A stretch of DNA of 64,000 nucleotides from DSOI01 sp041394885 (GTDB lineage Bacteria; Acidobacteriota; Terriglobia; Bryobacterales; Bryobacteraceae). The DNA is taken from positions 1-64,000 of the forward strand of contig JAWKHI010000034.1 in assembly GCA_041394885.1 (NCBI GenBank), given 5' to 3'. The notes beneath the pieces were generated by a model. The model searched no databases. It saw only the letters and a program-made list of their open reading frames with translations, and was not told the origin of the DNA. Positions 26,936-36,346 of this stretch are shown piece after piece (position 1 is the first letter of the stretch; each line of letters begins with the position of its first letter). Position numbers and translations under genes: made by a program.

Positions 26936-29350
26936 ATGCATCGATTCAAACAGTTACTAAGACTCTGGGTGGCGGCCGCGGTGGTGGCTGGCGGGCTGGG
27001 CGTGACATCCGAACCGGTTTGGGCCAAGACCCGCAAAGGCGAAAAACTGCTGAAGGACGGCCAAGTGGCCGAAGCCAAACGGGACTTCGACAAGGCTCTC
27101 GACCTTTATGAGCAGGCTGTGGAGACCGATCCGACCGACGCCGCCTACCAATTGGCGGTAAAGCGGACCCGGTTTCAGGCGGGCCAAGCCCATGTAGAAC
27201 GTGGGATGAAGCTGAGGGAACAGGGAAAACTGGAGGAGGCGGTGGTGGAATTGGAGCGGGCGATCGCCACCGATCCTGGATCTTCGATCGCCATCAGCCA
27301 ATTGAAGCTAGTGATGCAGGCGATTGAGCGGCGGAAGCGCGGATCGGCGAGCCAAGGCGCGGAGCAGGGAGCGATCAAAGATCCGGAAGAGGAACTGGAA
27401 GCACGGCTCGATACGATGCAGGCAGTACCGGAACTGAAGCCGCTTTCGCGCAAGATCAGCACTCTCAAAATGAACAACCAACCCGTGCGGGTGTTGTTTG
27501 AAACATTGGCGAAACTGGCCGGTTTGAACGTGATTTGGGATCCCGAGTATCAATCCACCGGAAAAAACTATTCGGTGGACCTCTCCAATACTTCGCTCGA
27601 CGAATCGCTGAACCACCTGTCGCTGCTGACCAAAACCTATTGGAAGCCGATTTCCGAGAACACGATCTTTCTGACCAACGACAACGTGACCAAGCGGCGG
27701 GACTACGAGGAAATGGTGGTGAAGACGTTCTATCTAAAGAACCTCACCACGCCACAGGAGTTGCAGGAGATTGCGACCATTCTCCGCACGATGACCGACA
27801 TCCGGCGCGTGTTCACCTTCAACTCACAGAACGTGATCATGGTGCGCGGCGAGGTGGACAAAGTGGCGCTGGCGGAAAAACTGGTGGCGGATCTCGACAA
27901 GCCCAAGGCGGAAGTGGTGATCGACGTATTTGTGATGGAAGCCAACCGGACGCGCACCCGGGACCTGGCCGCGACGTTCGTATCGGGCGGCACCAACGGA
28001 TTGCGGCTGCCGATCGCATTCTCGCCGCGGGCGTCTCTCGGATCGGTAACGGAAACCAACACCGGAACGGGCACCGACACCGGAACCGGTACGGGTACGG
28101 GCACGGGAACCAGCACCACCACAACATCGGGGGCCGTCGCGCTGACGCGCCTGGGCGACATCCGGGCGGCGGATTTCGCGATGGCAATTCCCAACGCACT
28201 GCTGCAAGCGCTGATGACAGACCGTGGGACGCGGGTGCTGCAGTCGCCGCAGATTCGAGCCACGCATGGCGTAAAGTCCAGCCTGAAGATCGGCGACCGG
28301 TTCCCATACGCCACGGGCAGCTTTCAGCCCGGGGTGGGCGCGGTGGGCGTTTCGCCCCTGGTGAGCACCCAGTTTCAATTTGCCGACGTCGGCGTGAACG
28401 TGGACATCCAGCCGACCATCCATGGGGCCGACGAAGTGACGATGCAGGTGGAAGTGGATATTTCCAATATTCGGGACCGCATCGACGTGGGCGGGCTGGC
28501 GCAGCCGGTGATCGGGCAGCGGAAGTTCACGCACACCATCCGGCTGAGGACCGGCGAGGTCAGCCTGCTCGGCGGGTTGCGACAGGATCAGGACACGCGC
28601 GGCATTTCGGGAACGCCCGGGCTGGGCAACCTGCCCGTCATTGGACGGCTGTTTTCCGGCGAGAACGTGGAGCGGACGCAGGGAGAACTGTTGATCGCAC
28701 TGGTGCCTCACATTGTGCGGGTGCCGGAATTCAGCGACCTGAACTTGCGAGGTATCGCGGCTGGCTCCGACACGGTGGTCCGGCTGAACTACGCATCCAA
28801 GCCGGAGCCCGTGGCGGAAGCGCCGCCGCCAGCGCCGCAACCGAAGCCTACCACGGCACCCGCGCTGGCCGCGCCGGCAAGTCCGCTCCCGCTGCCGGGC
28901 GCCCCACCGGTGGCGACGGCGGCTCCGGCCGACGGCAAGCCCCAACTGGTGTTTGCGCCGGGCGAGGTGACGGCGAAGGTGGCGGCGCCGGTGACGGTGA
29001 CGGTGGTTTTGAACAACGCGAAGGATGTGGCGGCCGCCCCGCTGACGCTGCGCTGGGATCCGAAAGTGCTGCGGCTCACCGAAGCCGCGCGCGGCGGATT
29101 GATGGATGGGAACGGGCAAATGGCTTTGTTCACACGCGACATCCGTAACGACGCCGGCGAGGCGGTGATCACGATCGAGCGCCCGGCGGGCGCGCCGCCC
29201 ATCTCGGGATCCGGCACGTTGGTGAATCTGATGTTCCAGGCGGTGGGGGCCGGATCGACCAGCGTCAGTGTGGTGGACCTCGGATTGCGAACGGCCGAAC
29301 AGCAACCGGTAGCGTCGGACAGGACCGCGCTCGCCGTCACAGTGGAGTAG
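26936..29350 (+). CDS. Secretin (GspD/PilQ family) with cohesin-like C-terminus
   Basis: 804-residue outer-membrane channel subunit. A signal peptide near FKQLLRLWVAAAVVAGGLG is followed by two or three TPR-like helices (AKRDFDKALDLYEQAVETDPT and LEEAVVELERAIATDPG). N0/N1 domains come next, then the secretin core VLQSPQIRATHGVKSSLKIG and RTGEVSLLGGLRQDQDTRGISGTPGLGNLP. A Pro/Ala-rich linker and a ~120-residue cohesin-like beta domain follow. A TG-rich linker of repeated ACCGGAACGG-like units sits at 28061-28130. It heads a block with two pseudopilins; no ATPase or platform protein is adjacent, so it may serve a type II or type IV-like machine encoded elsewhere. The start ATG 26936 precedes the signal; an in-frame start 45 bases upstream is less likely. 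Confidence 0.88.
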   Translation: MHRFKQLLRLWVAAAVVAGGLGVTSEPVWAKTRKGEKLLKDGQVAEAKRDFDKALDLYEQAVETDPTDAAYQLAVKRTRFQAGQAHVERGMKLREQGKLEEAVVELERAIATDPGSSIAISQLKLVMQAIERRKRGSASQGAEQGAIKDPEEELEARLDTMQAVPELKPLSRKISTLKMNNQPVRVLFETLAKLAGLNVIWDPEYQSTGKNYSVDLSNTSLDESLNHLSLLTKTYWKPISENTIFLTNDNVTKRRDYEEMVVKTFYLKNLTTPQELQEIATILRTMTDIRRVFTFNSQNVIMVRGEVDKVALAEKLVADLDKPKAEVVIDVFVMEANRTRTRDLAATFVSGGTNGLRLPIAFSPRASLGSVTETNTGTGTDTGTGTGTGTGTSTTTTSGAVALTRLGDIRAADFAMAIPNALLQALMTDRGTRVLQSPQIRATHGVKSSLKIGDRFPYATGSFQPGVGAVGVSPLVSTQFQFADVGVNVDIQPTIHGADEVTMQVEVDISNIRDRIDVGGLAQPVIGQRKFTHTIRLRTGEVSLLGGLRQDQDTRGISGTPGLGNLPVIGRLFSGENVERTQGELLIALVPHIVRVPEFSDLNLRGIAAGSDTVVRLNYASKPEPVAEAPPPAPQPKPTTAPALAAPASPLPLPGAPPVATAAPADGKPQLVFAPGEVTAKVAAPVTVTVVLNNAKDVAAAPLTLRWDPKVLRLTEAARGGLMDGNGQMALFTRDIRNDAGEAVITIERPAGAPPISGSGTLVNLMFQAVGAGSTSVSVVDLGLRTAEQQPVASDRTALAVTVE

Positions 29351-29364
29351 CAACGGATCCGCCC

Positions 29365-29841
29365 ATGCGCCGACGACGGAAGCACCTGGCAGGACTCACG
29401 CTCATCGAATTGATCGTGGCGTTCACCATCCTGCTACTGCTCACCACGATGGCGCTACCGTTGACACGGTTCCGCGTCCGGCGGGAGCGCGAGAAGGAAC
29501 TGCGCAGGGCGCTGATTGAAATGCGGACCGCCATTGACAAGTACAAAGATGCCTGTGACTACGGGCAAATCGCGCCCGACGAGAACAAGCTCGATTCCGA
29601 CTGCTACCCGGCGGATCTCGAGATCCTGATCAAGGGAGTGAAGGCATCCGGGGCCGTGGATAAGAAGATCAAGTTCCTGCGGCGCATCCCCAAGGATCCG
29701 TTTACCGGACAGCGGGAATGGGGAATGCGCAGTTCCAAGGACGACCCCACGTCCACGAGTTGGGGCGGACAAAACGTATTTGACGTCTACACCAAGACTT
29801 TCGACAAGGCTCCCGATGGTACACCCTATGCCGAATGGTAA
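29365..29841 (+). CDS. Type II secretion pseudopilin (GspG-like)
   Basis: 158-residue pseudopilin. The prepilin peptidase site is AG|LTLIELIVAFT, followed by the hydrophobic helix IVAFTILLLLTTMALPL. The remaining body has a C-terminal GTPYAEW, shared with the next gene. It lies 14 bases after the secretin stop, so it is probably cotranscribed. The Cys pair (DACDYG and DSDCYP) may form a disulfide that stabilises the body; this is inference. Confidence 0.86.
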   Translation: MRRRRKHLAGLTLIELIVAFTILLLLTTMALPLTRFRVRREREKELRRALIEMRTAIDKYKDACDYGQIAPDENKLDSDCYPADLEILIKGVKASGAVDKKIKFLRRIPKDPFTGQREWGMRSSKDDPTSTSWGGQNVFDVYTKTFDKAPDGTPYAEW

Positions 29842-30250
29842 GCGAACCTTGACTCGCCGTAAGTTTCTCCGGAGCGGCTTCACCCTCGTTGAGATCATCA
29901 TCGTCCTGACGATCGTCTCGATCCTCATGTCCATCGCGGTTCCGCTCTATCAGAAAGCGATCCTGCGGACGCGCGAGAGCGTTCTCAAGAACAACCTGTT
30001 CACGCTCCGCACCGTCATCGACGAATACACTTACGACAAGCAAAAAGGACCGCAGAGCCTCCAGGATCTGGTGTCGGAAGGCTACCTGCGGCAGATACCC
30101 GAGGATCCGATCACGGGCAGCAATCAGACGTGGAAGACAATCATGGAGGATGCCCTCACCAGCGTGAATCAGACCGAGCCGGGTATCTTTGACGTCCGCT
30201 CCGGTTCCGACAAAACTTCGCTCGAAGGCACCCCTTACGCGGAGTGGTAG
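29828..30250 (+). CDS. Type II secretion pseudopilin (second copy)
   Basis: 140-residue pseudopilin. After a basic leader (NGKRTLTRRKFLRSG) comes the site SG|FTLVEIIIVLTIVSILMSIAVP. Its body (VLKNNLFTLRTVIDEYTYDKQKG, GSDKTSLEGTPYAEW) resembles the upstream pseudopilin, so the two are probably a tandem duplication. The ATG at 29828 lies 14 bases inside the previous gene. An in-frame ATG at 29780 would lengthen the leader with an unlikely sequence. The two would act as major and minor pseudopilins of the same machine. Confidence 0.87.
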   Translation: MPNGKRTLTRRKFLRSGFTLVEIIIVLTIVSILMSIAVPLYQKAILRTRESVLKNNLFTLRTVIDEYTYDKQKGPQSLQDLVSEGYLRQIPEDPITGSNQTWKTIMEDALTSVNQTEPGIFDVRSGSDKTSLEGTPYAEW

Positions 30251-30257
30251 AGGACTC

Positions 30258-30353
30258 TCGGGACGTTCTTACTTGCTTTCCATGTAAGTAGCGTGCATTC
30301 AATGGCTTGATGGACGATTCCTAGCCGAAGTCAGTGCTACGTCCCGGTTTTTT
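30258..30353 (+). promoter_or_regulatory. Folded intergenic element ending in a U-run
   Basis: In the 211 bases between the second pseudopilin and the OmpA gene, CGGGACGT (30259-30266) pairs with ACGTCCCG (30339-30346). A wobble pair extends the stem next to TTTTTT at 30348-30353. Inside are CTTAC/GTAAG (30268-30288) and TGGCT/AGCC (30303-30326). This makes a three-way junction closed by an 8-9 base stem with a terminator-like tail. It could be a terminator for the secretin operon or a leader that controls the downstream gene. It does not match a riboswitch class I know. Confidence 0.35.
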
Positions 30354-30461
30354 CGGCGAAACAATTGCATCCAGGCGTGCAAGTGTGGCATATGGTTAAG
30401 ACGATACCCACATTTGAAGCGGCCCGCGAGGTCGACCGCGAGCCGATCCTGGAGGTTCGCG

Positions 30462-31127
30462 ATGAACGCAGGTCCGCTACTAGCGGCGATCGCCGCCCTG
30501 ATCCTCGGTTTTCTGTGCGTCCGGCACCACGCCCCGGCGATCCAAAGCGATCTGCTCGTGAAATCGCAACAGGCGTTGCAGGCAGCGGGCATCTCGCCGT
30601 TAGGACTATCCTTCGATGGGCGCGATGCGGTTTTGCGCGGCCACGGCGGGTCCGCGGCGGTGAGCACGCGTGCGCGTGAGGTGGTGGAGGGAGTGTGGGG
30701 CGTCCGGCGCCCGGTGCGTGTCGAGCTGGTGAGTGCAACGGCGCCGCCACCGCCGAAGACCGAAGAGATCCAGCGGCAACTCACCGAGCTGATCCGGCTG
30801 AAGAACGTCGAGTTTGAAACCGCCAGCGCCAATATTACGGTAGAAGGGCGCGCAATTCTGGACGAAGTGGCCGGAGTGCTACGGGGCGCCCCGCACCTCC
30901 AGGTGAATATTGAAGGCCACACCGATTCCCGCGGTGTTCCTGCCGCGAATCGAAAACTGAGCCAGGATCGCGCGGACTCGGTCCGGGAATACCTCGCCGG
31001 TAAGGGTATTGCCGCGGACCGGATGCGCGCCGAAGGATTCGGGTCCGACAGACCGGTAGCCTTCAATGACAGCGTGGCCGGGCGAAAGGCAAACCGGCGG
31101 ATCGAGTTCGTCGTGCGGGAACAATAG
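30462..31127 (+). CDS. OmpA family protein with BON-like domain
   Basis: 221-residue envelope protein. The N-terminus GPLLAAIAALILGFLCV is a signal or anchor. A BON-like region (DLLVKSQQALQAAGISPLGLSFDGRDAVLRG) is followed by the OmpA peptidoglycan-binding domain: NVEFETASANITVEGRAILDEVA, INIEGHTDSRG-type segment NIEGHTDSRGVPAANRKLSQDRA and FGSDRPVAFND, ending in NRRIEFVV. The ATG at 30462 has GGAGG 8 bases upstream; an in-frame ATG at 30414 lacks such a site. It is followed after 38 bases by the coiled-coil gene, so they probably work together at the envelope. Confidence 0.88.
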   Translation: MNAGPLLAAIAALILGFLCVRHHAPAIQSDLLVKSQQALQAAGISPLGLSFDGRDAVLRGHGGSAAVSTRAREVVEGVWGVRRPVRVELVSATAPPPPKTEEIQRQLTELIRLKNVEFETASANITVEGRAILDEVAGVLRGAPHLQVNIEGHTDSRGVPAANRKLSQDRADSVREYLAGKGIAADRMRAEGFGSDRPVAFNDSVAGRKANRRIEFVVREQ

Positions 31128-31165
31128 CCGCCGATGGCGTATTGCTTGAGAAGGAGCTCCCTCGA

Positions 31166-34100
31166 ATGACCTACCTCATATCGGAACTTGTGCTGTGCCT
31201 GCTGGCCGCGGCCTTACTGGGCGCCCTGGCAGCATGGCTTTGGCTGCGCGGGAAGGGATCGCAAATCACCGCGGAGGCGATTGCGGCAAAGGACGCCGAA
31301 ATCGGTCAACTGCGCGGCGAGCACGCGCGATTGGACGCCGACTTGGCCGCTGCCCGGACCTCCGCCATCGGCGCTGAACGACAGGCCGCCGATCTGCGGG
31401 GGAAGTTGAGCGGCGCGGAATCCGATTTAGACGTTCTGCGAGGCCGAATTGACGCCCTGACGAGCGAGGCGCAATCCGGCCGCGCCGAAGCCACCGGACT
31501 TCGCGCCGAGTTGGAAGCGGCCCAGGCCGCCGTTGCCGGACGTGACGCTGCAGTGGCCGCACTCGAGCCGCTGCGCGGGCGTGTGAGCGAGCTGCAACGG
31601 AACCTGGCGGCGCGCGATGCCGAGGTGAAGAGACGCGACGTGGAACTGCGCAACATGGGTATCCTCTCCAACGAGAGAGAGCTCGAGATGGCAAAGCTGC
31701 GCGGCCGCGTCGCCGAGTTGGAGCCGCTCACGGCGTCGCTCGCGGCTCGAGACAAGGATTTGGCCGGGCGCGACGGGACCATCGCGGGCTTGCGCGCCGA
31801 TCTGGACGCGACGGTGAGCGAACTGGACGCGCTGCGGCCGCTCACGGCCCGCTTGGCCGAGTCGGAAAGAGCGCTGGCGGAGTCGGAAAGCCGAGTAGCC
31901 GCCTTCCAGGCGCGCGTAGCGGAACTGGAGCCGTTCCAGGAGCAGGTTGGGTTAATCGCGCCACTGCGGGCGCGCGTGGCCGAACTGGAACCGCTGCAAT
32001 TGCGGGTGGCCGAGATCGGAACGCTGCGTGATGAGGTGCAGCAGCGAGACGCCAAACTGACCGAGTGGGAGCAGCGGTTCGCAGCCACGATCCGGGACAA
32101 GGACGCCGAACTGCAGGCACTGCGAGGAAGGTACGACGAGATGGAAGCACGGCATGGGGCCGCCGGGGCGGAGAAAGAGGCGGCGATCGACTCCCTGCGC
32201 GCTCGGCTTAGCCAACTCGAGCCCCTGCCCTCAGTGGTGGCCGAGCGTGACCGCAGCCTGGAGGCCGCCGAGCGGCGGATTGCCGAACTGGCGGCGGCCA
32301 AGGATGCCGACATCGCGCGATTGACGGCGAGTTTGCGGGAACTCGATTCGCTGCCATCGCAGTTGGCTGACCGCGATAAGCGCATCAGCGGGTATGAGGG
32401 TGAGGTGAATGCGTTGCGGGCGCGGCTGGCCGAGATGGAACGGCTGGTTCCAGAGCGCGACGCCGAGATCGCGCAGTTGACCGGACGCGTGAACGAGCTC
32501 GCACCGTTGATCGCGCAGTTGGCCGATCGCGACCTGCGCATCGCCGGCTATGACGGTGAGGTGAATGCGTTGCGGGCGCGGCTGGCCGAGATGGAACGGC
32601 TGGTTCCAGAGCGCGACGCCGAGATCGCGCAGTTGACCGGACGCGTGAACGAGCTCGCACCGTTGATCGCGCAGTTGGCCGATCGCGACCTGCGCATCGC
32701 CGGCTATGACGGTGAGGTGAATGCGTTGCGGGCGCGGCTGGCCGAGATGGAACGGCTGGTTCCAGAGCGCGACGCCGAGATCGCGCAGTTGACCGGACGC
32801 GTGAACGAGCTCGCACCGTTGATCGCGCAGTTGGCCGATCGCGACCTGCGCATCGCCGGCTATGACGGTGAGACGAATGAATGCGTGGGCGCCTGGCGAA
32901 ATGGAACGGCTGGTTCCAGAGCGCGATACGGAGATCACACGATTGATGGGACAGTTGGCCGACCGCGACAAACGCATCGCCAGCTACGACGACGAACTGA
33001 CTGCACTCCGCGGGCGTCTCACCGAGATGGAACGGCTCGGGCCCGAGCGCGATGCGGAGATCGCACGGTTAGCGGGACAGTTAGCCGAACGCGACAAACG
33101 CATCGCCGGCTACGACGACGAACTGACCGCACTCCGCGGGCGTCTCACCGAGATGGAACGGCTCGCGCCCGAGCGCGATGCCGAGATCGCACGGTTAGCG
33201 GGACAGTTAGCCGAACGCGACAAACGCATCGCCGGCTACGACGACGAACTGACCGCACTCCGCGGGCGTCTCACCGAGATGGAACGGCTCGGGCCCGAGC
33301 GCGATGCCGAGATCGCACGATTGATGGGACAGTTAGCCGAACGCGACAAGCGCATCGCCGGCTACGACGACGAACTGACTGAACTCCGCGGGCGTCTTGG
33401 CGAGATGGAGCGGCTCGCGCCCGAGCGCGATGCGGAGGTCACACGATTGATGGGACAGTTGGCCGACCGCGACAAGCGCATCGCCGGCTACGACGACGAA
33501 CTGACTGAACTCCGCGGGCGTCTTGGCGAGATGGAACGGCTCGGGCCCGAGCGCGATGCGGAGGTCACACGACTGATGGGACAGTTGGCCGAACGCGACA
33601 AACGCATCGCCGGCTATGACGACGAACTGATTTCATTGCGTGGGCGTGTGGCCGACATTGAGCCTCTGACGGTTCGCTATCGGGAGGCCGTTGCCCAGAC
33701 GCAGGAGACCCAAGCGGCGCTAGCACAGTGCCGGCAGTCGGCGGGCACGCTCGAAACCCGGCTGAACGGCTTGATCGCCGAGCGCGATGCCGAGATTACG
33801 AAGCTGCGCAAGCGAATCCCATTGCGGCCGAAAGCGGGCGAAGGAGACGACCTCAAGAAGATATGGGGGGTCGGCCCGGTTCTGGAAAAGAAACTCAACG
33901 CACTGGGAATCTTCTTCTTCCGCCAGATTGCGGATTGGGGGGAAGAAGAGGTCGACTACTTCTCGGCGCAGTTGGAGGAATTCCCGGATCGGGTCCGCCG
34001 AGACAAATGGGTGTCCGGGGCCGCGGAAGAGCATCGCAAAAAGTACGGCGAGGAGCCGGGGGCAGCGTCGAAAGCCCAGTCCGCCAAGTCGGGAGCTTAG
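31166..34100 (+). CDS. Membrane-anchored long coiled-coil protein with C-terminal HhH domain (frameshifted)
   Basis: A composite of about 978 residues: an N-terminal helix (YLISELVLCLLAAALLGALAAWLWL, then RGKG, suggesting the rest is cytoplasmic), a very long coiled coil of Glu/Arg/Leu heptads, two families of tandem repeats (52 and 42 residues), and a C-terminal helix-hairpin-helix domain (DDLKKIWGVGPVLEKKLNALGIFFF, near residue 890). The frame is broken around 32880-32901, where two bases are missing compared with the repeat pattern. The first frame continues in the wrong phase to 33382, and the second part resumes at MERLVPERD (32901). Start: ATG 31166, with AGGAG at 31152-31156. It follows the OmpA gene. 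HhH domains bind DNA or proteins. Confidence 0.75.
32401..32868 (+). repeat. Three exact 156-base tandem repeats (52-residue coiled-coil unit)
   Basis: Copies start at 32401, 32557 and 32713 and are identical over all 156 bases as I read them. Each encodes the unit from GEVNALRARLAEME through DLRIAGYD. A diverged partial copy precedes the first. Exact identity implies very recent duplication or gene conversion, and also a risk that an assembly has the wrong copy number. Confidence 0.92.
32985..33650 (+). repeat. 126-base tandem repeats (42-residue coiled-coil unit)
   Basis: Units start every 126 bases at 32985, 33111, 33237, 33363 and 33489, with a degenerate sixth at 33615. Each begins YDDELT and contains GRLTEMER or GRLGEMER, PERDAE and GQLAERDKRIAG. 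They are similar to the 156-base family but lack ten residues (roughly NELAPLIAQL), and differ by several substitutions between copies. Confidence 0.9.
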
Positions 34101-34114
34101 CGCGACGCTTTCCG

Positions 34115-36346
34115 CTAGCGCGCCACCACGCGCGCCAATCCAGCATTGTCGGCCGAGTCTCGGGCCCGCACCACAACCAGCTTTCCGGCTTCGGCCGCGG
34201 TGAGCCGCACGACAAAGGATTCGTTGCCCGAGTCAAGCACGCCGTCCACCGGCGCCAGTGGCATCCATGACCCGGCATCCACCGAGTACTCGCAGGCCTT
34301 CAGGGGAGAACCCGAATCCTGTACTTCCACGCCGACTTCAAGGCCGTTTGCCGAGCGGGATGGGGTCCCCAGCCGCACGGTGGGTGGAGTTCGATCGACG
34401 AGAATCGGCGCGCTGACCAGTTCTTCCTCCCGCGCGTCGCCAGCCGGATTCGACAACCGGTCTGAAGCGGTGACGCGAAAATAGTAACGTCCGTCCGCGA
34501 ACGCCTCGGCGTCGAGAAGATACAGCGTTTCTGTCTGATCCTCTTTGAGTAGGGTCCAGTTACTTTCCCCCTCGGGCCGGAAGTGAATCGTGTACGATAA
34601 CTTGTCGCCATCGCTATCCTCCCCGAGCCAACTCACCAGGATCTGCTCCCGGGAGGCGCGGGTAAGAGGCTGGGTCGCGGTTCCGGACGCGGACGATGCT
34701 CCGGCGTCGCCCGTGTCTGTGACGGTAATACTGTAGGTGGCGCTGGATGCCGTAGCATTCTTTGCGGCGCCCGCCGACGCGGTTTGCGCGCTGACGGTGA
34801 GGCTCCTCAGTACGGGCCTGGCGTTCTGCGGCAGATACGGCAGCCGAACCCAATCTAGCGAAGGGCTCGCCGACGCGCCACCTTCCATTTCGACCTTCCA
34901 CTGCACGTATCGCGCGTTCGGATTAGGGATCGCGCTGCCGGACGAGTCCGTCAATGGCGCCGACCAATCGCTCCACGTCTTATCGGGGCGCGCCGAGTTC
35001 CCGGTGCGGGCGCGCAGCGCGACGCGGCAGCCTTGGCAAAGCGTACCGCTCCAACTGAGCTTTCCCCACCGCGACGCCGAGGCGGTGTCATGGACGGTGG
35101 ACTCGAACTCGCCCTTGCGCGCGTGCGTCCCGTTGAGACGGTACAGCTTTCCGGGGCTTCCGGTGACCACCCACGTGCTGCCATCGCGCGACAGCAATCG
35201 CAGCGCCTCGCCGTCGCGCGTTTCCACCATCAGGGTGGCGCGGCGGCGATCGTCAAGGCTATAGACGCGGCCCTGGTTGTCGGTGGCGAACAGCAGCCCG
35301 CGCGGAGTAAGTGCCAGGTCGTAGGCGTTCTCCTCTGTGGAACTCCAGAGTGTCTCCACAGTGAGGTCCGGCCGGATCCTGTAAATAGCGGACTTCTCGA
35401 CGCCGGGATAATCGATTACCGAAGTCGCAATATCCGCCGGTTGTGCGGCGGATGTTTGGGCCGCCGCCTCAGCAGGCTTCGGTTTCAACTCGCCCTGCTG
35501 CACCGATTCATCGGTGACGGTGATGGTGGTGGGCGCGGCGGACACCGTGACAGTGGAAGTTACTTGCGGCTTGGTCCCGGGCGCCTGCTTGGTCTGCTTG
35601 GCGACGGAACCGCCCATCGCGCCAGCATAAACCGAACCGTCGGCGGCCACGGCGAGCGAACGAATCTCGGGGAGCGTAGCATCGTAAAGTACAAACGCCT
35701 TGTCCTTGGCCGTCACGCGATAGAGGATCCCGTTGGGCTCGGTCCCCGCAAGCAGATAGCCGCTGGAATCCACAGCGAGACTGGTTACGTGCCCCTGGCC
35801 GGTCTCATAGTATAGTTCGCCTCGTCCCGCCGCTGTCACCCGAAAGATCTTTCCCTCGCCGCCGGTGCCGACAAAGAGTGCGCCATCGCGACCAAAGGTC
35901 AGGGACCAAACATACGTGGCGCCAGTGGAAAAATACTCCTCTACCTTGCCCCTGTCGATCCGGTAGACTTTGCCCCCAGGCGAGGCGCCGGCATAGAGCC
36001 GTCCCGCGGAGTCAATCGCCAGCGCGAAGATCTCGGTCTCGGGTGCCGTAAAGATGGCCTCGCTCTTTCCCGCCTTGTCGATGCGATAGAGTTTGCCCCG
36101 GTGACCGGTTCCGAGATAGACATCGCCGTCAGTCCCCATGGCCAGGCTCCACACCGCCGGCTCTTCGGAAGCGAAAAGGGTCTGGAGCTGCGGCGCCAGG
36201 CTCAAGCGGCCGTCTTTGGAAAGGGCGATATTTTCGAACTTACCCTTGACGAAATCCTGGTATGTTGTCATCTCCCAAGCGGTAGGCGTTGCCGCGTCGA
36301 GCAAGCCAGCCAGCAACACAACGAGTAAATAAGCGGGGATTCTCAT
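34115..36346 (-). CDS. Exported seven-bladed propeller protein with C-terminal beta domains
   Basis: 743 residues. A signal peptide (RIPAYLLVVLLAGLLDA) precedes about seven blades with the repeated pattern xxSLAxxxxGxxYxGTxxxGKxYRI: VWSLAMGTDGDVYLGTG, IFALAIDSAGRLYAGAS, VWSLTFGRDGALFVGTG, VTSLAVDSSGYLLAGTE, IRSLAVAADGSVYAGAM, AYDLALTPRGLLFATDN and LRLLSRDGSTWVVTG. Pro/Ala/Thr-rich linkers and two FN3-like domains follow (for example VSWLGEDSDGDKLSYTIHF). The ATG at 34344-36346 region (36344-36346) overlaps the S55 gene stop as ATGA, so the two are translationally coupled. It probably acts as a periplasmic or surface scaffold for the peptidase, which is inference. Confidence 0.82.
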   Translation of the reverse strand: MRIPAYLLVVLLAGLLDAATPTAWEMTTYQDFVKGKFENIALSKDGRLSLAPQLQTLFASEEPAVWSLAMGTDGDVYLGTGHRGKLYRIDKAGKSEAIFTAPETEIFALAIDSAGRLYAGASPGGKVYRIDRGKVEEYFSTGATYVWSLTFGRDGALFVGTGGEGKIFRVTAAGRGELYYETGQGHVTSLAVDSSGYLLAGTEPNGILYRVTAKDKAFVLYDATLPEIRSLAVAADGSVYAGAMGGSVAKQTKQAPGTKPQVTSTVTVSAAPTTITVTDESVQQGELKPKPAEAAAQTSAAQPADIATSVIDYPGVEKSAIYRIRPDLTVETLWSSTEENAYDLALTPRGLLFATDNQGRVYSLDDRRRATLMVETRDGEALRLLSRDGSTWVVTGSPGKLYRLNGTHARKGEFESTVHDTASASRWGKLSWSGTLCQGCRVALRARTGNSARPDKTWSDWSAPLTDSSGSAIPNPNARYVQWKVEMEGGASASPSLDWVRLPYLPQNARPVLRSLTVSAQTASAGAAKNATASSATYSITVTDTGDAGASSASGTATQPLTRASREQILVSWLGEDSDGDKLSYTIHFRPEGESNWTLLKEDQTETLYLLDAEAFADGRYYFRVTASDRLSNPAGDAREEELVSAPILVDRTPPTVRLGTPSRSANGLEVGVEVQDSGSPLKACEYSVDAGSWMPLAPVDGVLDSGNESFVVRLTAAEAGKLVVVRARDSADNAGLARVVAR

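Noticed and set aside
32401..33650. Regular repeats that could be taken for a CRISPR array
   Set aside because: Units are 126 or 156 bases, contiguous without unique spacers, and encode coiled coil in frame.
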